Source: Nocardioides sp. IC4_145 (GTDB taxonomy: Bacteria; Actinomycetota; Actinomycetes; Propionibacteriales; Nocardioidaceae). Taken from it: a stretch of DNA of 64,000 nt. Every line of letters begins with the position of its first letter. Position 1 is the stretch's first letter. The notes under the pieces were generated by a model, which was not told the origin of the DNA, searched no databases, and saw only the letters and a program-made list of their open reading frames with translations. The stretch covers positions 62,001 through 126,000 of the forward strand of contig NZ_JAANMS010000006.1 of assembly GCF_011250565.1 (NCBI RefSeq). The letters are read 5' to 3'. Below, one piece after another: positions 9,601 through 17,212 of the stretch. A program made the position numbers and the translations under genes.

Positions 9601-10833
9601 TCAGTGCGCGAGGACGGCGTCGATGCGGACGGTCTCGCCGCGACCGATCTTCTTGGCGCGCACCTGGATGCGGCCGCTGACGAGCGGGTCGAACTGGTCG
9701 CGGACCTGGTAGACGTGGAACCGCTCGTAGCGAGGGCCCTTGAGGTCGACCGTGCGCCAGATGCTCTGGCCGATCTTGATCTCGACCTTGCCGAGCTTCG
9801 GCCCGCGCGGCGCGATGAGGCGCAGCTCGCGGACGTTCTTGCCCGGGGCGGTCACGACGGCGCCGACCGTGCTGGTCTGGAGGAAGTCGCCGGCGAAGTA
9901 GCCGCCCTGGCGGACGACCTTCCACGGGGACTTCTTCCCGGCCTTCCTGGTCGCCTTCAGGTTGCGCGGCACCGAGAACTTCAGGACCGCCGGCGTGGGG
10001 TCGACGTTGCCGGCGGCGTCGCGGGCGACCGCCTCGAACCGCTGGTCGCCCGGCGGCAGGTTCCGCAGGTCGGTGGTGCCGGTCGCGCACGGCACGGAGC
10101 GGCTGTTGAGGGTGCACGAGAAGTCGACCGGGCTGCGGTCCTGGCTGCCGCCCGCGCCGAGCACGACCTGCACGGTGCGGTCGGTGACCATCGGCCACTC
10201 GGGGTTCTCCTCGTCGACCAGCCCGTTGATCCGGGCCGAGCCCGCGGGGACGATCGTGTCGACCCGCGCCTGGACGGTGACCGGCGCGGAGACGTCCTCG
10301 ACGTCGGTGCTGGCCGGGATGCACAGGCAGAGTCGGCTCGTCGCGTCGATCGCCGCGTCGGCGGTGTCGACCGCGCGGACGCGGAAGGTGTACGGCACGG
10401 CGTCGGTCTCGTCGAGGTCGGTGTAGGTCTGCTTCCAGACCTTCGCCGCCTCGTCGTAGGTCCCGCAGGCCGTCCAGCTCGTCGGCGCGCTGGTGGTGGC
10501 GTAGAACTGGCACTCGAAGCCGAGCGGGTCGGTGTCACCGTCGGTGAACCGGCCGGTGAAGGCGAAGGTCAGCTGCTTGCTGCTGACCCAGTTCTGCGCG
10601 GTCCTGGGAGTCGGGGTCACCGTGACGTTGGGGTCCATCACCGGCGGCACCTCGTCGTCGCAGCGCGTGCCGACCGGGAGCGGCAGCGGCAGGGGCGACT
10701 GGAACGCCTCGGTCAGGCAGCCGGGGTCGGCGGCCGCGGGCGCGGCGGCAGGTCCGGTGATGGTCACGAGCGACGCGAGCAGCGCGGCCGCCGGCAGGGC
10801 GACGAGTCCTCGCAGACGTCGGGTTCTGGGCAT
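9601..10833 (-). CDS. Secreted protein with Ig-like repeats, unknown function
   Basis: A 410-residue protein with a classical signal peptide (RTRR, hydrophobic stretch, AAPAAADPG cleavage region). Two beta-rich segments of the kind found in bacterial Ig-like/HYR-type repeats are visible: FECQFYATTSAP...TYTFRVRAVDTA and FSCTLNSRSVPC...RFEAVARDAAGNVDPTPA. Each contains a Cys pair (for example SCTLNSRSVPC) that could form a disulfide. The last ~110 residues are a beta-rich module with GYFAGDFLQTSTVGA. GGGAG precedes the ATG at 10833. The actual role (surface adhesion, scaffold) cannot be told. Confidence 0.75.
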   Translation of the reverse strand: MPRTRRLRGLVALPAAALLASLVTITGPAAAPAAADPGCLTEAFQSPLPLPLPVGTRCDDEVPPVMDPNVTVTPTPRTAQNWVSSKQLTFAFTGRFTDGDTDPLGFECQFYATTSAPTSWTACGTYDEAAKVWKQTYTDLDETDAVPYTFRVRAVDTADAAIDATSRLCLCIPASTDVEDVSAPVTVQARVDTIVPAGSARINGLVDEENPEWPMVTDRTVQVVLGAGGSQDRSPVDFSCTLNSRSVPCATGTTDLRNLPPGDQRFEAVARDAAGNVDPTPAVLKFSVPRNLKATRKAGKKSPWKVVRQGGYFAGDFLQTSTVGAVVTAPGKNVRELRLIAPRGPKLGKVEIKIGQSIWRTVDLKGPRYERFHVYQVRDQFDPLVSGRIQVRAKKIGRGETVRIDAVLAH

Positions 10834-10883
10834 GGGGGCTCCCTCTCTCTGTCGTGCAGGACAACGCTCGGGGGGACCCGAGG

Positions 10884-11456
10884 CTATGGTCCAGACCGGT
10901 CCGGCGCAGGGCTTCGGCCGGATGAGGCGGCCGGCGGCGCCGACGCGGACCAGGGTCGTCCGGACAGCGTGAAGAGCTGCCAGACGACGAGCACGAGCGC
11001 GGCCACTGCAAGCACGGCCGCCGGCGTCGCGAGGACGTCCGCGCCGGCGCCCAGCACCAGCACCGGCAGCACGGCCACGACGACGACGAGGGTGACGGCG
11101 AACCGCAGCCGGCGAGCGGCCGGCAGGTCCTCCGCGGCGGTCGCGCGGGCAGCGAGCACGTGGCACAGCAGCCCGATGAACCCCAGCTGCGGCAGCGTGA
11201 GTGCCCAGGCCAGGGACGCGTCGACGTCCTCGAGCGCCTCGGCCGTCGCCGGCACCCACAGCGGCACCGCGACCGCGCCGGCCAGGGCGGCGAGCGCCAC
11301 CAGCACGGGTCGCCGCTCGGTGTCCGGGGGGAGCCGGAGGACCCCCACCAGCACGAGCACCCAGCCCAGCGGGTCCGGCAACGCGTCGTACTCCCCGAAG
11401 CCGGCGGTGAGGCCGATGACGACCAGCCCCATCGCGACGGACTGGAGCGGCTTCAC
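10884..11456 (-). CDS. Small membrane protein, unknown function
   Basis: A 190-residue protein with about five hydrophobic helices (MGLVVIGLTAGFGEYDALPDPLGWVLVLVGVL at the N-terminus). I do not recognise the family. Its GTG start overlaps the MATE stop codon by 4 nt (GTGA, 11453-11456), so it is translationally coupled to the exporter and may support it. The stop codon TAG lies within a TAGCCT hexamer (10881-10886) that could serve as -10 for the next gene. Confidence 0.7.
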   Translation of the reverse strand: MKPLQSVAMGLVVIGLTAGFGEYDALPDPLGWVLVLVGVLRLPPDTERRPVLVALAALAGAVAVPLWVPATAEALEDVDASLAWALTLPQLGFIGLLCHVLAARATAAEDLPAARRLRFAVTLVVVVAVLPVLVLGAGADVLATPAAVLAVAALVLVVWQLFTLSGRPWSASAPPAASSGRSPAPDRSGP

Positions 11457-12811
11457 GGGGTCAGGCTACGGACGCCGGTCACCAGCCAGGCGTCGCCCCG
11501 CGCGCGGCGGAGCAGGACCGCCAACCGGGCGCCCATGAAGACCGCGGCGAACACGGCCCAGACGACGACCAGGCCGCCACCGAGGTACGCCGCCGCGAGC
11601 ACGGCGGGGGCGTGCAGGACGAGCACGACGAGGCCGGCGCGGGCGAGGTACGGGCCGTCACCGGCGCCGATGAGCACGCCGTCGAGCACGAAGACGACAC
11701 CGGCGACCGGTTGGCCCAGCGCGGCGACGACGAGGACGGGGACGAGCAGGTCCTGCACGGCGGCGTCGCCGGTGAAGAGGTGGCCGAGCACCGGGCTGGC
11801 CGCAGCGAGGAGGAGGCCGGTGACCACGCCGCTGACGATGCCCCAGCGGATCATCCTGTCGGTGACGGCGCGGGTGCCGGCCACGTCGCCCGCGCCCAGG
11901 TAGCGCCCGGTGATCGCCTGCGCGGCGATGGCGATCGCGTCGAGCACGAAGGCGAGGAAGGTCCACAGCGTCATCGCGAGCTGGTGCGTGGCCAGGTCGA
12001 CCTCCTGGTCGCGGCCGGTCGCGCCGACGGTGACGGCGTACGTCGTCACCAGGAGCGCGGCGCGCAGGGTGAGGGTGCGCACGACGAGGGAGACGCCGGC
12101 CCGGCCGGCGGCACGGATGCCGCCCCAGTCCGGGCGCAGACCGGCACCGTTGGCCCGGGCGCCCCGGACGACGACGGCGAGCAGCGCGGCGGCGCTCGCG
12201 ACCTGTGCGAGCACCGACCCCACCGCGGACCCGGCGAACCCCAGGCCGTCCCAGGCGCCGACCCCGAAGACCAGCACGACGTTGAGGACGATGTTGAGCG
12301 CGTTGCCCGCGACGGCGACCACCAGCGGGGTCCGGGTGTCCTGCAGGCCACGCAGCACGCCGGTCGTGGCGAGCATGACCAGCAGCGGCGTGGTCCCGAG
12401 GAAGGCGATGCGCAGGTACGTCGTCGCGTGCTCGGTCACCGCCGGGCTGGGGTCGAAGACCGCGACGAGCGGCTCGGTCAGCAGCACGCCGAGGACCGTG
12501 ACGATCGCGCCGATGACCACGGCCAGCCAGACCCCGTCGATCCCCTGGGTCAGCGCGCCGCGGGTGTCGCCGGCGCCGACGTGGCGGGCGACCGCGGCGG
12601 TCGTGCCGTAGGCGAGGAAGACGCACAGCCCGACGGCGGTCTGCAGCACCACGCCGGCCACGCCGAGCCCGGCGAGCTCGGGGGTCCCGAGGTGGCCCAC
12701 GACGGCGGCGTCGGAGAGCAGGAACAGCGGCTCGGCGACGAGGGCGAGGAACGCGGGCAGCGCGAGGCGGAGGATCTCGCGGTCCTGGGCCACGTCCTCG
12801 GGTCGGCGCAC
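11453..12811 (-). CDS. MATE-family efflux transporter (DinF-like)
   Basis: A 452-residue protein with twelve hydrophobic helices in two similar halves. LRLALPAFLALVAEPLFLLSDAAVVGHLGTPELAGLGVA at the N-terminus and a second half beginning near VDLATHQLAMTLWTFLAFVLDAIAIAAQAITGRYLGAG are typical of DinF/NorM exporters, which expel organic cations using H+ or Na+. GTG start with TACTCT 6 nt upstream (leaderless pattern). Streptomyces also keeps a MATE gene between rplI and dnaB. Drug or metabolite specificity is unknown. Confidence 0.9.
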   Translation of the reverse strand: MRRPEDVAQDREILRLALPAFLALVAEPLFLLSDAAVVGHLGTPELAGLGVAGVVLQTAVGLCVFLAYGTTAAVARHVGAGDTRGALTQGIDGVWLAVVIGAIVTVLGVLLTEPLVAVFDPSPAVTEHATTYLRIAFLGTTPLLVMLATTGVLRGLQDTRTPLVVAVAGNALNIVLNVVLVFGVGAWDGLGFAGSAVGSVLAQVASAAALLAVVVRGARANGAGLRPDWGGIRAAGRAGVSLVVRTLTLRAALLVTTYAVTVGATGRDQEVDLATHQLAMTLWTFLAFVLDAIAIAAQAITGRYLGAGDVAGTRAVTDRMIRWGIVSGVVTGLLLAAASPVLGHLFTGDAAVQDLLVPVLVVAALGQPVAGVVFVLDGVLIGAGDGPYLARAGLVVLVLHAPAVLAAAYLGGGLVVVWAVFAAVFMGARLAVLLRRARGDAWLVTGVRSLTP

Positions 12812-12879
12812 CTGGAGAGAGTAGTCCGGGTAAGAGGCAGACCCGCTTCTGGCCCCTACGCGACTAGCCCGGGCCGGGC

Positions 12880-13150
12880 GGTGGATAACTACCCGTCGCC
12901 TGTGGATACCACGGACCGTCGGTGCTTTGTCGACAATCCAACCGGAATCGCCCGGATGACCACCGGGTGAACCGGATCCGTGCGGAAATGATTTCGCTCC
13001 ACATGCCGCCGGCCGCGTTTCTGCAGGTCAGCGGGGTTTCGCGCGCGTGAACGGGCCAGTCCTCCACAGGTCGCTCCCCATGCTGTGCACAGCGCGTCGC
13101 GTGTCGTCCACGGGTTGTCCCCGGTTATCCCCAGGCCCTGTGGACAGGGT
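12880..13150. promoter_or_regulatory. Cluster of DnaA-box-like 9-mers upstream of dnaB
   Basis: The 482-bp gap between the MATE gene and dnaB holds several close matches to DnaA boxes (TTATCCACA / TTGTCCACA): GGTGGATAA at 12880, TGTGGATAC at 12901, TTGTCGACA at 12927, and, near 13108-13150, TCGTCCACG, TTGTCCCCG, TTATCCCCA and TGTGGACAG. Most differ by one or two bases from a box. The stretch is also less GC-rich than neighbouring coding DNA. It could titrate DnaA or make dnaB DnaA-responsive. No dnaA or dnaN flank it, so it is not the standard oriC. Confidence 0.5.
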
Positions 13151-13293
13151 GCTGTCGCTGGGGTAGTCGCGGCACGTACCGTCCGGGAGTCGCGGACCGA
13201 TGTCGGTGGGCCTCCCTAGCGTTCGAGGAGCCGGCCGGCCCGACGGGGCGCCGGCACCGCAGGACCGGTCACGAGCGCACAGGAGGGGCACGA

Positions 13294-14712
13294 GTGAGCA
13301 TCGCCGAGTCGGACACGCGGGGCGTCCCGGAGCCGCCGTTCGAGGAGTGGGGCGACGGCCCGGCTCCGTACGCTCCCGGCGAGCGACCCTCGACGCCCGG
13401 CGACCGCACGCCGCCGCAGGACATGGCGGCCGAGCAGTCGGTGCTCGGCGCGATGCTCATCTCCAAGGACGCGATCGCCGACGTCTCCGAGGTCCTGCGC
13501 GGGGCCGACTTCTACCGGCCCTCGCACGAGACCATCCACGAGGCGATCATCGACCTCTTCGGTCGCGGCGAGCCGGTGGACATGGTCACGGTCGCGGCGG
13601 AGCTGCAGCGCCGCGGCGAGCTACAGCGCATCGGCGGGGCGCCGTACCTCCACACGCTCTCGGCGAACGTGCCGATCGCGGCCAACGCGGCGTACTACGC
13701 CGAGATCGTCCGGGAGAAGGCGATCCTGCGCCGGCTGGTCGACGCGGGGACCAAGATCGTGCAGATCGGCTACGCCGGCGAGGGGCACGTCGACGACGTG
13801 GTCGACCGGGCGCAGGCGGAGATCTACCAGATCACCGATCGCCGCTCGAGCGAGGACTACGCGCCGCTGTCGGACATCATGGACGGCGTCCTCGACGAGA
13901 TCGAGGCGATCGGCAACCGCGAGGCGGGCCTGTACGGCGTGCCGACCGGCTTCGCCGACCTCGACGACCTCACCAACGGTCTGCACTCCGGCCAGATGAT
14001 CATCGTCGCGGCGCGTCCTGCGATGGGCAAGTCGACCCTCGCACTCGACTTCTGCCGGGCGGCGTCGATCCACAACAACCTCACCAGCGTGTTCTTCAGC
14101 CTGGAGATGACGCGCTCCGAGATCACGATGCGCCTGCTGTCGGCCGAGGCGAAGGTGCCGCTCAACCACATCCGCAACGGGCAGATGAACGACGAGGACT
14201 GGTCCAAGCTCGCCCGCAAGATGGGCGAGGTCTCCTCGGCGCCGATCTTCATCGACGACAGCCCGAACATGACGATGATGGAGATCCGGGCGAAGGCGCG
14301 CCGGCTCAAGCAGCGCCACGACCTGAAGCTGATGGTCATCGACTACCTCCAGCTGATGACGTCGGGCCGCAAGGTCGAGTCGCGCCAGCTCGAGGTCTCG
14401 GAGTTCTCCCGCCAGATCAAGCTCCTCGCCAAGGAGCTGGAGATCCCGATCATCGCGCTCTCCCAGCTCAACCGTGGTCCCGAGCAACGCGGCGACAAGC
14501 GCCCGATGATGAGCGACCTGCGCGAGTCCGGCTCGATCGAGCAGGACGCCGACATGGTGGTGCTGCTCCACCGCGACGACGTCTACGAGAAGGAGTCGAC
14601 CCGCCCCGGCGAGGCCGACCTGATCGTCGCCAAGCACCGCAACGGCCCCACTCGCGACATCACCGTCGCGTTCCAGGGCCACTACTCGCGCTTCGTCGAC
14701 ATGGCGCACTGA
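13294..14712 (+). CDS. dnaB: Replicative DNA helicase DnaB
   Basis: A 472-residue hexameric helicase that unwinds DNA at the fork. After ~40 disordered residues comes the N-terminal domain (PPQDMAAEQSVLGAMLISKDAI), a linker, then the RecA-like motor with Walker A ARPAMGKST (240-248), VFFSLEMT, Walker B LMVIDYLQLM (Asp350), SQLNR and DLRESGSIEQDAD. Length is that of an intein-free protein, unlike the mycobacterial copies that carry inteins. AGGAGG precedes the GTG at 13294. Confidence 0.97.
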   Translation: MSIAESDTRGVPEPPFEEWGDGPAPYAPGERPSTPGDRTPPQDMAAEQSVLGAMLISKDAIADVSEVLRGADFYRPSHETIHEAIIDLFGRGEPVDMVTVAAELQRRGELQRIGGAPYLHTLSANVPIAANAAYYAEIVREKAILRRLVDAGTKIVQIGYAGEGHVDDVVDRAQAEIYQITDRRSSEDYAPLSDIMDGVLDEIEAIGNREAGLYGVPTGFADLDDLTNGLHSGQMIIVAARPAMGKSTLALDFCRAASIHNNLTSVFFSLEMTRSEITMRLLSAEAKVPLNHIRNGQMNDEDWSKLARKMGEVSSAPIFIDDSPNMTMMEIRAKARRLKQRHDLKLMVIDYLQLMTSGRKVESRQLEVSEFSRQIKLLAKELEIPIIALSQLNRGPEQRGDKRPMMSDLRESGSIEQDADMVVLLHRDDVYEKESTRPGEADLIVAKHRNGPTRDITVAFQGHYSRFVDMAH

Positions 14713-14741
14713 CCGGCCCGGGCCGACGACCAGACAGGGTC

Positions 14742-14981
14742 AGTGCGGTACGCGGATTCGGGCGCCCAGCGCTGCGCCCGTACGACGAGGCGCTGGCCGC
14801 CAGGCTCCTCGAGGACGCTCGGGCCGGCCTGGTCCGGGCCGACGTCGACGCGGAGGGCGTGGTCAGCCTGCTCCTCGGCGCCTGGCTCGGCGAGCTCGTG
14901 CGCCGCGGCCGCGTCGGCGACGACTGGCTCGACCGCAGCCTCGACCTGCTCTGGCCGCTGCTCGATCCCGATCGCGCGTAG
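14742..14981 (+). pseudogene. Remnant of a TetR-family regulator (C-terminal part only)
   Basis: About 80 codons read SAVRGFGRPALRPYDEALAARLLEDARAGLVRADVDAEGVVSLLLGAWLGELVRRG...DLLWPLL. The pattern LVRADVDAEGVVSLLLG is the usual C-terminal ligand/dimer segment of TetR proteins. No start codon, ribosome site or helix-turn-helix is present in this frame upstream; dnaB ends 29 nt before. It is best read as a decayed fragment. The family call rests on resemblance only. Confidence 0.5.
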
Positions 14982-15021
14982 CGCCCGGCGCCTGTGCATA
15001 GGGCGCACTACCCTGCGGGCC

Positions 15022-15477
15022 ATGCGCCGCGGACCCGCCACCTCCCTCCCCGCCCTGCTGCTCGCGCTCGCGCTGCCGCTGGCCGCGTGCTCGGACGCAG
15101 GTGACGATCCCGACGCGGCGGCCAGCCCGACCAGCGGCCCGTCCGAGGGCACGGCGAGCGGGAGCCCGGGCGACGACGCGGTCGCCCCGCCGACGCCGAC
15201 CACCACCAGCTTCGAGGACCTCGTCGCGAGCCTCCCGCAGTGCGCCGAGGTCTGGGTGGCCGACCAGGCGCTGCCCGCGGACTACGCCGGGTGCAAGCTG
15301 CCCGGCGGCGGCATCGACCCCGGCGTCGTGCTGCAGTGCGTCGACGGCGCCGGCCTGGCGGCGTACCGCGACCGCTTCTGGGCCCGTCTCGGCGACCCCG
15401 TCGAGGACTCCGGGGGCGGCGGCACCGGTCAGGACCCCGAGTACGCCACCGAGGTCGGCGCCTGCCAGGGCGAGTGA
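15022..15477 (+). CDS. Small secreted lipoprotein, unknown function
   Basis: A 151-residue protein with a lipoprotein signal peptide ending in the lipobox LAAC. A low-complexity Ser/Thr/Pro/Gly stretch follows, then a compact domain with four more cysteines (LPQCAEVW, YAGCKLPGG, LQCVDGAG, GACQGE) that could form two disulfides. TACCCT lies exactly 7 nt before the ATG, giving a leaderless start. I do not recognise the family. Confidence 0.8.
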   Translation: MRRGPATSLPALLLALALPLAACSDAGDDPDAAASPTSGPSEGTASGSPGDDAVAPPTPTTTSFEDLVASLPQCAEVWVADQALPADYAGCKLPGGGIDPGVVLQCVDGAGLAAYRDRFWARLGDPVEDSGGGGTGQDPEYATEVGACQGE

Positions 15478-15537
15478 CCCGGGGGACCGGCCCACCTGTC
15501 CCCAACGTCACATACCGACGGTCTGTCGCGTACCGAC

Positions 15538-15558
15538 CTGTTGAACTACGTTCAACAG
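15538..15558. promoter_or_regulatory. Inverted repeat over the -10 element of the hydrolase gene
   Basis: CTGTTGAA, 5 nt, TTCAACAG form a perfect 8-bp inverted repeat ending one base before the ATG at 15560. The hexamer TACGTT (15547-15552), 7 nt before the ATG, lies inside the repeat, so a repressor bound here would cover the promoter. The form is that of TetR/MarR operators. No intact regulator is adjacent; a TetR remnant lies ~600 bp upstream. Confidence 0.65.
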
Positions 15559-15559
15559 C

Positions 15560-16699
15560 ATGCGCCAGCGCCTCCGCACCACGTTCGCCGGGATCGCCGG
15601 ACTCACGCTCGTGGGCGCCATGATCGCCGGCCCCGCCGGCGCCGCTGAGCCCACCAGCCGGGCAGCCACGGCCCCGACGAAGACGGCCCCGGCGAAGGCT
15701 GCGACGGTCAAGGCCCCGCCGGTGAGGAAGGTCGTCCACCGTCCGATCGCGTTCGAGGTCAGCAACACCAACGAGACGTCCGCGCTGTGCCTGGCCGACA
15801 ACCGCCCGTACGTCCTGCGGGGGCGGCTGGTCGGCCCGCGCTCGACGATGAGCGGCTCCCCGGGCCGGCTGCGCGTCAACGTGCTGGTGCACGACGCCGG
15901 CACCGGCGCGTGGTTCTGGAACCTCCGGCAGGCGCCGGCCTTCGACTACGCCTCCCAGCTGGCGCGCCGCGGTGAGACGTCGTTGGTGCTCGACCGGCTC
16001 GGCTACGACCGCAGCCCGCTCGCCAACGGCCACGCCACCTGCCTCGGCGCCCAGGCCACGATGCTGCACCAGGTCGTGCAGCACCTCTACTCGGGCAACT
16101 ACCGCTTCATCGACCGGGCGAACGAGGACGACCAGCCGCCGCACGCGACCCACGTCGTCGTCCACGGCCACGGGACCGGCGCGACCGTCGCCCAGCTCGA
16201 GGCGGCGGAGTTCGCCGACGTCGCCGGCCTGGTGCTGATGTCGGCGCCGACGGCCACGCCGACCGGCCAGGCGCTCCGCGCCGTCACCGACCAGCTCGGC
16301 CGCTGCGTCGGCGGCGACGGCTACTCGGCGTACGGCGCGACGCCCGCGGAGTTCCGCTCGCTGCTCTTCGCCAGCGCGCCCGCGAAGGTACGCCGCCTGG
16401 CGACCGCCCGGCGCAACCCGACCCCGTGCGGCGACGTGTCGAGCCTGCTGACGGCCGTCGGGTCGGCCGTCCTGGGCGCCGGGAGCGTCGACGTGCCCGT
16501 CCTGGTGCTGTCCGGCGGGCGCGACGCCCGCGTCCGGCGGCTGGACCAGGCGGGCGCGGAGAAGATGTTCAGCAGCAGCGCCCGGGTCTGGGCCCGGACC
16601 TTCGCCAAGGCCGGGAGCGCGCTGCCGCTCGAGGCCGGCGCGGCGGGCGTGCGGGAGACGGTGCTGCGGTTCCTGGCGGGCGTGCGTCCCACCCTCTGA
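15560..16699 (+). CDS. Secreted alpha/beta-hydrolase-like protein lacking the usual serine
   Basis: A 379-residue exported protein (signal peptide to about residue 29, then a Lys/Ala/Pro/Thr linker). The fold is that of alpha/beta hydrolases: VNVLVHDAGTGAWFWN near the oxyanion region, SLVLDRLGYDRS, the elbow HVVVHGHGTGATVAQLEAAEF and the late VPVLVLSGGRDARV with an acidic residue. At the nucleophile elbow the expected G-x-S-x-G is GHGTG (203-207), so Gly205 replaces Ser. It may be inactive, a binding protein, or use another residue. Leaderless start (TACGTT, 7 nt, ATG) under the inverted repeat at 15538. Confidence 0.75.
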   Translation: MRQRLRTTFAGIAGLTLVGAMIAGPAGAAEPTSRAATAPTKTAPAKAATVKAPPVRKVVHRPIAFEVSNTNETSALCLADNRPYVLRGRLVGPRSTMSGSPGRLRVNVLVHDAGTGAWFWNLRQAPAFDYASQLARRGETSLVLDRLGYDRSPLANGHATCLGAQATMLHQVVQHLYSGNYRFIDRANEDDQPPHATHVVVHGHGTGATVAQLEAAEFADVAGLVLMSAPTATPTGQALRAVTDQLGRCVGGDGYSAYGATPAEFRSLLFASAPAKVRRLATARRNPTPCGDVSSLLTAVGSAVLGAGSVDVPVLVLSGGRDARVRRLDQAGAEKMFSSSARVWARTFAKAGSALPLEAGAAGVRETVLRFLAGVRPTL

Positions 16700-16739
16700 G
16701 CCGGTCGGGCCGGCCTCAGCCTGAGCCTCGGTCCCGGTC

Positions 16740-17138
16740 TCAGTCCTGCCGGCGACGCCTGAGCAGCCCGCCGCCGTACAGCGCCCACGCCACCAGCACC
16801 GGCTGGAAGAGCAGCCGGACGAACCGCTTGGTGTCGGTGTCGAGCCCGAAGGCGTCGGTGCCCTCGACGTACTGCGCGATGTTGCCCGGGAAGATGACGA
16901 CGTAGAACGCCGCGAGCAACGCGCCGACGAGCCGCTTGCGGCGCGGCAGGGCGACGAACGCGGCGCCGAGCCCGATCTCCACGACGCCGGAGCCGAGCAC
17001 GACCAGGTCGTCGTCGAGCGGGAACCAGCCCGGCACCTGCGCCTGGAACTCCTCGCGCTGCGTGGTCAGGTGCAGCACCCCCGCACCCACCATGATCGAG
17101 CCGAGGGCGACGCGGGCGGCGGTGCGGGCGAGCGGCAT
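16740..17138 (-). CDS. DoxX-family membrane protein
   Basis: A 132-residue protein with four hydrophobic helices (VALGSIMVGAGVLHLT, LVVLGSGVVEIGLGAAFVA, LVGALLAAFYVVIFPGNIAQYVEG, LLFQPVLVAWALYGG), the layout of DoxX-like proteins. Some DoxX members join oxidoreductase complexes; the function of this one is open. ATG start 6 nt after TAGGCT. Converges with the hydrolase gene; 40 nt separate the two stops. Confidence 0.8.
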   Translation of the reverse strand: MPLARTAARVALGSIMVGAGVLHLTTQREEFQAQVPGWFPLDDDLVVLGSGVVEIGLGAAFVALPRRKRLVGALLAAFYVVIFPGNIAQYVEGTDAFGLDTDTKRFVRLLFQPVLVAWALYGGGLLRRRRQD

Positions 17139-17157
17139 GCAGCGAGCCTACTGAGCA

Positions 17158-17212
17158 GCTACCGGGCCGCTACCGGGCCGCTGCTGGGCTGATGACGGGC
17201 CGCTACTGGCGC
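17158..17212. repeat. Degenerate 11-bp tandem repeat
   Basis: Two identical units GCTACCGGGCC (17158 and 17169) are followed by decayed ones (GCTGCTGGGCT, GATGACGGGCC, GCTACTGGCGC). The array runs into the last codons of the gene at 17203-19485. Its core resembles the GCTACCGCGCC core of the 20-bp array at 9459. Confidence 0.6.

Noticed and set aside
12812-13293. Chromosomal origin oriC
   Set aside because: DnaA-box-like sites are present but dnaA and dnaN do not flank them and no clear AT-rich unwinding element is visible; kept only as a DnaA-site cluster.
13294-14712. Intein in DnaB
   Set aside because: The protein has the normal length and continuous helicase motifs.
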